This document shows, one piece after another, positions 58,224 to 64,000 of a stretch of 64,000 bases of DNA (its first letter is position 1; every line of letters begins with the position of its first letter). The notes beneath the pieces were generated by a model. That model saw nothing but the letters and a program-made list of their open reading frames with translations. It searched no databases and was not told where the DNA came from. Location of the stretch: the NCBI RefSeq assembly GCF_000754815.1, contig NZ_KN150747.1:1705908-1769907 (forward strand), given 5' to 3'. This DNA is from Yersinia ruckeri ATCC 29473. Its GTDB lineage: Bacteria; Pseudomonadota; Gammaproteobacteria; Enterobacterales; Enterobacteriaceae. The translations under genes were made by a program, and so were the position numbers.

Positions 58224-59217
58224 GAAACTGGGGTCTATTCATACATCACCGAGTTTAAGTGCTCTCCCATCAGTTCTCTTTGCTTCTTGATCATGACGGC
58301 GAGCTGGTTCATAGGATACCTCGTGATTACGAATACACTTTTGATTAATGACTTGAACTCCACCCTCGTCGATATATTTTGGTGAAATACCACGACGTAA
58401 TTCGCTCGTTATCTCGCCGAGAATCTTTACTTTCCATCCTTTCGGCACCCAACCACCCAAACCAAGTGAAGGTTCGGAGCATTCCTCAAAAGCTGCAGGG
58501 AATAGCTGGCGGATATCCTCCGGCAAGGGTTTGAAGTCAGCACTTTCACGCACGGCTTTGCGGGCCTCTGCGCGGCGCAGCAACTCATCAGAGAACTTTA
58601 AATCCTGCTCGAAAAAGCCTGCATCCAACGCGTTATCGACTACGGGGTCAAAATCCACAAACCATGATTTAAAGAGCGCTTGTGCCATTAGCTCTAGGGT
58701 TTTGTTGATTTGGCGGTTGAGTGTGATTTTGTTATCAATTCCTCTTAACAATTTCGCACCATATTGCTGATATGTCAGCGGTGGAATTCTAATTGGAATT
58801 TCCTTTAGAGCCTTGCCTGTTAGATGCTTTATTGTCGTGCCTGTAAAAAATGGCTCAATATGGCCTGCTCGAGTAGAAAATAGGAACCAATAGTATAGAT
58901 ATTCACTATCCAACCCAGATAGCGTTCTTACTCGATGTAATGCCTTCTGAATCTTCATATTTGGGATCTCATCTTCCCAAATTGCACATCGTCCTGGCTC
59001 GCCACCTTCACAAATGATCAGGTCACCTTTTTTAAGCCCATAACGAGTATGTTCATGTGCTTCGAACTTCATTTCCGCAAGGTCATCAAGCTCAAATTCC
59101 CCCCACCTTACGTTACTGTTACCAAGGTAAGGATGGTATTCACCAGTATTTTTATTTTTGTCTAGCATTTTTCCTAGACAAGAATCGATGTAGTCACCTA
59201 ATTTGGCTTGCGTCCAA

Positions 59218-60822
59218 TCACTCTCCATAACCCAATGCCTCCATATTGGCACGAATCGCCTGATCCAGCGTTGCCGCTTCATCTAACTGTCGATAAAGAG
59301 TTTGGGTCAGTTCCTGCATCTTGGTTTCAAAAGCAATCCCATCATCCTCAATATCAGCAGCCCCGACATAGCGGCCAGGAGTCAGCACATAGTCGTTGGC
59401 CTTCATATCATCAAGAGTCGCGACTTTGCAGAAACCGGCCTGATCCTGATATTGCTCGACACCGATCTCGTTGGATTCGATACGGCGCTTGAGTTCGCTC
59501 TCGCTACTGCGCCAGGCGTGGAAGGTATCGGCTATGGTAGCGATATCCTCTTTAGTCAGCTCTTTTTGGGTACGGCTCACCATCGTGCCAAGATTGCGGG
59601 CATCAATAAACAGGGTCTCGCCGCGACGATCGCGATAGCCATATTGAGGGTTGGCTTTTTTGCTTTTGCTGATAAACCACAGGCAGACCGGGATTTGGGT
59701 GGTGAAGAACAGCTGTCCTGGCAAGGCAATCATGCATTCGATACGGTCATCTTCTATCAGCTTTTGGCGGATCTCGCCTTCACCGCTGGTATTCGAGCTC
59801 ATGGAGCCATTAGCCAGCACAAAGCCTGCAGTACCGTCTTCACTCAGCTTGGAGAGCATGTGCAGGATCCAAGCATAGTTAGCGTTGCCGGTAGGAGGAG
59901 TGCGAAAACCTGCAAAACGTGGATCGTTGGTGAGCTCCGCTTCGTTGCGCCAGTCCTTCAGGTTAAACGGTGGATTGGCCATGATAAAATCGGCCTTGAG
60001 GTCCGGGTGCTGATCGGCAAAGAAGGTATCAGCAGCACGCTCTCCCAGATTGCCGGAAAGACCGCGTACTGCCAGGTTCATCTTGGCTAACTTGTAGGTG
60101 GTGCTAGTGAGCTCTTGGCCGTAAATAGCGATGTCCCTGCTTTTACCCTTATGACTCTCGATAAATTTGAGGGACTGCACAAACATACCGCCTGAACCAC
60201 AGCAAGGGTCATAGATCTTGCCTTGATAGGGTTCGAGCATTTCAGCAAGCAAGGTCACCACTGCTTTAGGGGTGTAGAATTCACCACCGCCTTTACCTTC
60301 GCTGGCGGCAAACTTGCCAAGGAAATACTCGTAGACGCGGCCCACGAGGTCCTCTTCCGTCAGATCGCTTTCGTTGGCGAGAGTGTCGATATTCTCAATA
60401 CTATCGATGAGAGAAGCGAGCCTTTTCACCTCTAACCCCTGACGGGAGAAGTAGTTATCCGGCAGGGCACCTGTCAGCGACGCATTGCGTTTCTCTATAG
60501 TAGAAAGGGCCGTATCGATAATCACCGCGATATCATCTTGCTTCGCGCGGGCTTTGACAAAAGACCAGCGGGCTTCTGGGGGGAGGAAGAAAACGTTATC
60601 CTGCTGATAGAAAACATCCATATCGACAAAGGCTTCCTGGCCGTTATCGATTAACTGCTTGCGCTTGGCTTCGAACTTGTCGCTAATAAATTTCAGGAAT
60701 ACCAGGCTCAACACCACGTGCTTGTATTCGGAGGATTCCACGCTGCCACGCAGCTGGTTGGCGGTATCCCAAAGTGTTTCTTCGAAGCCTTTGCCAGCTT
60801 TCTTGGTTGGTGATTTAGCCAT
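59218..60822 (-). CDS. hsdM: Type I DNA methyltransferase subunit HsdM
   Basis: HsdM methylates adenine within the site chosen by HsdS. I set the start at 60822 (MAKSPTKKAGKGFEETLWDT), 534 aa. The open frame reaches 61068, but that extension lacks a ribosome site and family similarity. Motifs are the N-terminal helical domain, FYTPKAVV, the SAM motif DPCCGSGGMF, and the catalytic NPPF (IMANPPFNLKDW). It is type IC-like in size. hsdS starts within its last 11 bases. HsdM should be functional, but has no intact HsdS partner in this window. Confidence 0.96.
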   Translation of the reverse strand: MAKSPTKKAGKGFEETLWDTANQLRGSVESSEYKHVVLSLVFLKFISDKFEAKRKQLIDNGQEAFVDMDVFYQQDNVFFLPPEARWSFVKARAKQDDIAVIIDTALSTIEKRNASLTGALPDNYFSRQGLEVKRLASLIDSIENIDTLANESDLTEEDLVGRVYEYFLGKFAASEGKGGGEFYTPKAVVTLLAEMLEPYQGKIYDPCCGSGGMFVQSLKFIESHKGKSRDIAIYGQELTSTTYKLAKMNLAVRGLSGNLGERAADTFFADQHPDLKADFIMANPPFNLKDWRNEAELTNDPRFAGFRTPPTGNANYAWILHMLSKLSEDGTAGFVLANGSMSSNTSGEGEIRQKLIEDDRIECMIALPGQLFFTTQIPVCLWFISKSKKANPQYGYRDRRGETLFIDARNLGTMVSRTQKELTKEDIATIADTFHAWRSSESELKRRIESNEIGVEQYQDQAGFCKVATLDDMKANDYVLTPGRYVGAADIEDDGIAFETKMQELTQTLYRQLDEAATLDQAIRANMEALGYGE

Positions 60823-60967
60823 GTAAATGCGTTCTCTTTTTCTTATGAAAAACAATCGGATTCCCATGAATTGGAAACTAAGCTCTGAAGAGCGAAAAAA
60901 CCATCCTAGGTCAATTACGACGTGGGCTTCCGACAATGTTTGCAAAATGATATTGACCGGGATTATC

Positions 60968-61249
60968 TCATAGAACCAGCCTGACTTTATTGCCTTTGGC
61001 CAAAATAGATGCATGTTTGGTGTCATTACCGATGGGTAAGGCAATAGGTCGATCGTGAGTAGCATCATTATAAATAGTGGAATTGGCGGTTTGTACCAAA
61101 ATCAGTGGTGAACTAGCTTGCCGCAGTGTTGGTGTCGAGTAGCGCCCTTTAACAGTATCTATGCTTGGTAAGTTGGCCACAAAATTGGAATGTTTTTCTC
61201 GGTCTAGCTGGTTATTGAATGTTGAGTCAAGGCCGATCTTATCGGTCAC
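60968..61249 (-). CDS. Small hypothetical protein between hsdM and the alpA relic
   Basis: This open frame of 93 codons (MTDKIGLDSTFNNQLDREKH...) has no recognisable domain, and its ribosome site is weak. It follows the frameshifted alpA copy by 15 bases. It may be a real small satellite gene or chance. Confidence 0.25.
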   Translation of the reverse strand: MTDKIGLDSTFNNQLDREKHSNFVANLPSIDTVKGRYSTPTLRQASSPLILVQTANSTIYNDATHDRPIALPIGNDTKHASILAKGNKVRLVL

Positions 61250-61264
61250 TGATGGAGTAGTCGG

Positions 61265-61469
61265 TTATTGACGCGATTGTGTAATACGCTGTTGCATCCA
61301 GCTTTCCACTTCGCTCTGTAGCCAGCGAGAGCTGCAGTCCAGTTTGATGGGCTTGGGGAAGAACCGTCCTGCATAAGTTTATAGAACCCCTTGTCGGGCA
61401 TGACCGTGTAGGTGGTGATAAAGGTTATATCAATGAGCTGATCGTTTAGCAGGGTGGGGTGATGTTCAT
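61265..61469 (-). pseudogene. AlpA-like regulator, frameshifted copy
   Basis: Read on the minus strand, this contains PTLLNDQLIDITFITTYTVM and DKGFYKLMQDG, then after a frame change FFPKPIKLDCSSRWLQSEVE and SWMQQRITQSRQ. It is the same protein as the intact AlpA at 62927-63136. One frameshift follows the start codon (stop after seven codons) and another follows QDG. About 90 bases upstream of each copy are also alike (both include GCAGCC...CTCA.GGATGG and a GGTCG.GTAAAAAA run), so a larger segment was duplicated. Confidence 0.85.
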
Positions 61470-61611
61470 GATTACATCTCCTTTAAGTCAGTTGGTTAAA
61501 GGAGAAATGACTGTCTTCAGGACGGTATTGCAGCCTCCTCAGGGGATGGACGGTCGTGTAAAAAATAAAAGTAATGATGGTCTTAATACACACGGCGGGG
61601 ATGTGTCTATG

Positions 61612-62232
61612 TTATCTGACACTCCCCCCAAATGAACGGTCTTCCTTGCTGTAGGCCTTGGTGTGTTCTTTAGCAAAGTAGCTCAGGTGGCGTCGTAATC
61701 CCAGGTACTGTTGTCCAAAGCGGTCCACCTGAAGACTCTCCAGATAATGTGGCGTGTTGTTGAAGGAAACCAGCGTTCGGTACTCAGGAAAGTCGAGTAG
61801 GCCTAATGCACTTAGCCAGGCCTCGCTGATATAGCTCCCCAGGTTATGGTCTTCCTTCGAATAATCCCCTAAACCATTGAAAGTATCTTTGTTAACGAAT
61901 ATCGCTGCGTGATAGTGAGATTTACCGCTGCTCCCTACCTCACGTACCCAGACGTATCTCAGGTCCGTTGGACATACCTGAGACTTTTCCCGTTTACGTC
62001 GTTGCTGATGGGCTGCTATACGCGCCCTCAGCGCCCCTGTGAAGCGTTCCATTAAACCGGTCTTCAGATTAGGGGTGCAGGCAATACTGTCACCTGTATC
62101 GCGGTACTCAGGCAGTCTGAGTACGAAGGTGAAAACGGATGTTCTGGCGTGGGCTTTTGTTGCTTTGCTGATGATTTCAGTAATACGACTCATATAGTCA
62201 GAGTTTAGGGGGCCAAATTTACTGTTGGTCAT
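61612..62232 (-). CDS. YagK/YfjJ family (inovirus Gp2-like) protein
   Basis: The 206-aa protein belongs to the YagK/YfjJ C-terminal family, often called inovirus-type Gp2 and thought to be replication-related in satellites. I set the start at 62232 (MTNSKFGPLNSDYMSRITEI) because CAGGAG precedes it. Motifs include FVLRLPEYRDTGD, VREVGSSGKSHYHAAIFVN and RHLSYFAKEHTK. It lies between the two alpA copies. Its own role in this island is inferred only. Confidence 0.8.
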   Translation of the reverse strand: MTNSKFGPLNSDYMSRITEIISKATKAHARTSVFTFVLRLPEYRDTGDSIACTPNLKTGLMERFTGALRARIAAHQQRRKREKSQVCPTDLRYVWVREVGSSGKSHYHAAIFVNKDTFNGLGDYSKEDHNLGSYISEAWLSALGLLDFPEYRTLVSFNNTPHYLESLQVDRFGQQYLGLRRHLSYFAKEHTKAYSKEDRSFGGSVR

Positions 62233-62926
62233 GAAGATTACTCCTGGGGCATATTTCAATCGTGCGCAGGCCCTGCCAGAGTAAATGGCAGCGATGGAGG
62301 CACGAATGAGGGTTAAAGTGACATTAAGTAGAAAGGCATGGTGCTGTAAGGTATGTGTCAACGGTCGATAATGAGAAACTTGACAGTGAATGCTTTTGTC
62401 AGTTGAATCTATGCGATGCAGAACAGAGGTGGGTTTAGTTATTGGTGGTCATCATAACTTAATGGATATCATAAGGTGTAAACTATGCTGTTATTATTAA
62501 TGATATCTATACCTTCCATTAATTATATTCCAAAAGTGTTTTTTAATGTGCCATGTAATATCCTCGGTGACAAAATTAATATGATTTCGTTTATTTTATT
62601 CACTCCTTAACTGGTTGGTTTTATATATTTAGCAATCCATATTCATATGTCTTTCTGTATATTTTATTGTGTATGCTTATCCATGTATGTAATATATATA
62701 CTGTATGGGAATAGGATGAAATTACTTTATAGTGCCTTGCAGATAGCGGTTGGACATATTTACTATGCTTAAATTTTACTCCAGGGTTATCAATTCAGAA
62801 CTTAAAAGAAAGCATTGTTTTCTGAAAGACCGGGAGCTCTCATGAAACCACTCCTGCTTAATCCATTTTGGGCTTCTGCTAGACCTCACTGGTGATGGTA
62901 CAGCCTTTCTTTTTTACCAACATGCT
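62233..62926. other. AT-rich non-coding region between the Gp2-like gene and alpA
   Basis: I see no supported gene here. The stretch 62500-62800 is strongly AT-rich, with repeated TATATA-like runs. It may hold a promoter for the Gp2-like gene or a replication or packaging site of a satellite element, but I can name no motif. Confidence 0.4.
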
Positions 62927-63136
62927 TCAGTGACCACGCGAGTCAGTTATACGCTGCTGCACCCAGGCTTCCACTTCACTCGTAAGCCAGCGGGAGCTGC
63001 GCCCCAGTTTGATAGGTTTCGGGAACTGTCCTTCGCTGATGAGTTTGTAGAACCATTTATCGCTGCAGTTGGTGTAGGTAGTTATGAATACCATATCAAC
63101 AAGCTGATCATTCAGCAGAGTAGGTGATGTGTTCAT
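62927..63136 (-). CDS. AlpA-family transcriptional regulator
   Basis: The 69-aa protein has the AlpA/MerR-like helix-turn-helix and wing: TNCSDKWFYKLISEGQFPKP, IKLGRSSRWLTSEVEAW and VQQRITDSR. AlpA proteins activate integrase or excision genes of P4/CP4-57-like satellites. This copy is intact; a frameshifted relative is at 61265-61469. GGGG lies before the ATG. It is divergent from the gene at 63578. Confidence 0.92.
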   Translation of the reverse strand: MNTSPTLLNDQLVDMVFITTYTNCSDKWFYKLISEGQFPKPIKLGRSSRWLTSEVEAWVQQRITDSRGH

Positions 63137-63577
63137 GGTGGAATCCCCTTTACGTGAAAAGTGAAAGGAGGAATGACTGTTCTCAGTGTTGTGTTGCAGC
63201 CTTCCTCAGAGGATGGGAAGGTCGCGTAAAAAAATAATGATTACGCAATGTTCACTCTGCCTGTTCAGCATCATTACAAAGGTATGGTTGGGCTGAAGTT
63301 GAAAATAGGCAATGCAGATGGCGGAGAGTGAAGGCAGGGAGTTGCTGTTACGGGCAGGGATATCTCATTTTTAGCATCATTATGATAAACATTAAATAAA
63401 ACAAAAGCAGGTCACTTTTATAACCTACTTTAATTTTTATTTACATCTAAAAGTAGGTTACAATCACGTATTGATGCGACTGCCTGCCAGGAATGTGAGA
63501 TGGATGGCTGAGTGCCGGAAAGCGGTTATCAGGTGGTTTTACTTTTGATGCGGTGGTCATGATAGGAGACGGAGAAG
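63137..63577. other. Control region between alpA and the right-end gene
   Basis: This holds the alpA upstream segment (also present, diverged, upstream of the alpA relic), then an AT-rich stretch with an inverted repeat at 63421-63460. The divergent promoters for alpA and the right-end gene probably lie here. Confidence 0.55.
63421..63460. repeat. Inverted repeat, likely operator
   Basis: TAACCTACTTT (63421-63431) and AAAGTAGGTTA (63450-63460) are perfect 11-bp arms around 18 bases of AT-rich spacer, about 120 bases upstream of the next gene. The long AT spacer suits two half-sites of a repressor more than a terminator. Confidence 0.8.
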
Positions 63578-64000
63578 ATGGGTTATAAATACAAGGCGAC
63601 GATGTACTATTCTGATGAGGATACAGAGCAGTTTCTCAGGGGAAAGGCAACGAAGCCTAATGGAAAGAAAAGTGCATCGCATTACCTTTATGCGTTAGTT
63701 AGCAGAGAAAGAGAGAACTTGGATATCATTAATACTACTGTAGGTGAAACAGAGGTAATCAAACTGTATCCCCAGTTTACGGTTGGGAAGAGAATTGATT
63801 TCAGTGGCCAGGTTTCTTTTTCGTCATTCATCTCTATCGGTGAAAAGAGAAATAAAACGGCGGATAATAGACTAAAATTAAAAAGCCTGATGGATGCTAT
63901 TGATAATGCAATCGCTTCTGATTTTGCTTTGGACATGCGAAGATTTAAAATATCAGATGATAAAACCGATGAATACAGCTTCTCAGTTATCCTGAAAACA
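63578..64000 (+). CDS. Hypothetical protein, 5' part (runs off window)
   Basis: This frame is open for all 141 codons from the ATG to the window end, after a strong GGAGACGGAGAAG ribosome site. The protein starts MGYKYKATMYYSDEDTEQFL and includes SASHYLYALVSRERENL. It is charged and soluble-looking, with no TM helix. I do not recognise it. Position and the upstream inverted repeat suggest a regulated gene of the satellite element. Confidence 0.75.
   Translation, partial: MGYKYKATMYYSDEDTEQFLRGKATKPNGKKSASHYLYALVSRERENLDIINTTVGETEVIKLYPQFTVGKRIDFSGQVSFSSFISIGEKRNKTADNRLKLKSLMDAIDNAIASDFALDMRRFKISDDKTDEYSFSVILKT

Larger units (their letters stand above)
57008..58241 (+). mobile_element. IS3-family insertion sequence in hsdS
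   Basis: The 1234-bp element has imperfect terminal inverted repeats (left TGAATAGACCCGGGTTTC, right end the complement of TGAATAGACCCCAGTTTC), TG...CA termini, and a 3-bp target duplication TAC at 57005-57007 and 58242-58244. It has two overlapping-frame ORFs with a slippery A AAA AAG. These are standard IS3-family features. I do not name the exact element. Confidence 0.95.
56579..59228 (-). pseudogene. hsdS: Type I specificity subunit HsdS, interrupted by an IS
   Basis: HsdS recognises the two half-sites of the type I target. The N-terminal piece (59228 to 58242, 329 aa) starts MESDWTQAKLGDYIDSC, overlaps the hsdM stop by 11 bases, and contains the first recognition domain and the central conserved helices (NKTLELMAQALFKSWFVDF). 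It ends at a TGA supplied by the IS end. The C-terminal piece resumes at 57004 to 56579 (141 aa). Deleting the IS and one 3-bp target copy gives a continuous LGDVLVNSTGVGTLGR, a hallmark HsdS junction, and a 470-aa protein. The second recognition domain is split, so the system should not cut or modify normally. Confidence 0.94.
44697..64000. mobile_element. Integrated element / defence island at tRNA-Arg (right end not in window)
   Basis: Starting beyond the tRNA gene, the window changes to accessory DNA: P4-type integrase, integrase relic, NERD-kinase-helicase operon, type I restriction system with an IS insertion, and satellite-type genes (alpA, YagK/YfjJ-Gp2). I found no second copy of the tRNA 3' end, so the right boundary is outside the window or has been lost. 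The mix of modules suggests several insertion events at one site. Confidence 0.8.

Noticed and set aside
60823-61068. N-terminal extension of hsdM to 616 aa
   Set aside because: There is no ribosome site or family similarity; the conserved protein begins at 60822.
44697-64000. Second attachment site matching the tRNA 3' end
   Set aside because: I looked for copies of the tRNA 3' sequence through the right end and found none.

Overview
The window is a stretch of a Yersinia chromosome. The evidence is a conserved enterobacterial backbone (dnaX-ybaB-recR-htpG-adk-hemH ... cysS ... folD), Yersinia-like HemH sequence, and a wzz gene in the hemH-gsk interval, where Yersinia normally carries its O-antigen or outer-core genes. 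I cannot fix the species. The arrangement is not that of Y. pestis or Y. pseudotuberculosis; Y. ruckeri or another lineage is possible.

Layout. (1) 1-31.6 kb is ordinary core genome: a partial sensor kinase; DNA replication and repair (dnaX with its programmed frameshift, ybaB, recR); htpG with a clear sigma-32 promoter; adk; hemH; wzz; gsk; ybaL; ushA; ybaK; the small RNA ChiX; ybaP; the copper pair copA/cueR; ybbJ-qmcA; cnoX; ybbO; tesA/ybbA/ybbP; purEK with a PurR box; lpxH; ppiB; cysS. Two oddities stand out. The hemH-gsk interval holds only wzz, and gsk is broken by a 32-bp tandem duplication. (2) 31.6-43.2 kb is an AT-rich insert between cysS and ybcJ-folD. It carries a ToxR/CadC-like membrane regulator, a FidL-like partner, a non-coding gap with two simple-sequence repeats (13 x 7 bp and 5 x 6 bp), a seven-gene chaperone-usher fimbrial operon, and a PglL/Wzy-like O-oligosaccharyltransferase or polymerase. 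Near-identical terminators lie at both edges. (3) ybcJ, folD and tRNA-Arg(TCT) restore the backbone at 43.3-44.7 kb. (4) 44.7 kb to the end is an integrated element or defence island at the tRNA gene. It holds a P4-type integrase, a relic of a second integrase, a two-gene operon (a 1664-aa NERD nuclease / pseudokinase / kinase / SF1 helicase protein plus a 500-aa partner), a type I restriction-modification operon whose hsdS is split by an IS3-family element, then satellite-type genes (a frameshifted alpA copy, a YagK/YfjJ-Gp2 protein, an intact alpA) and a gene running off the right end.

How the parts fit. The backbone operons act independently. In the fimbrial insert, the regulator pair probably controls the fimbrial operon, and the repeats in between are candidate phase-variation sites. 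In the island, the NERD-kinase-helicase operon sits directly downstream of hsdMSR and looks like a second, possibly undescribed, anti-phage system. The type I system should be non-functional or altered because its specificity subunit is interrupted. I consider the 1664/500-aa pair the best candidate for a previously undescribed system here.
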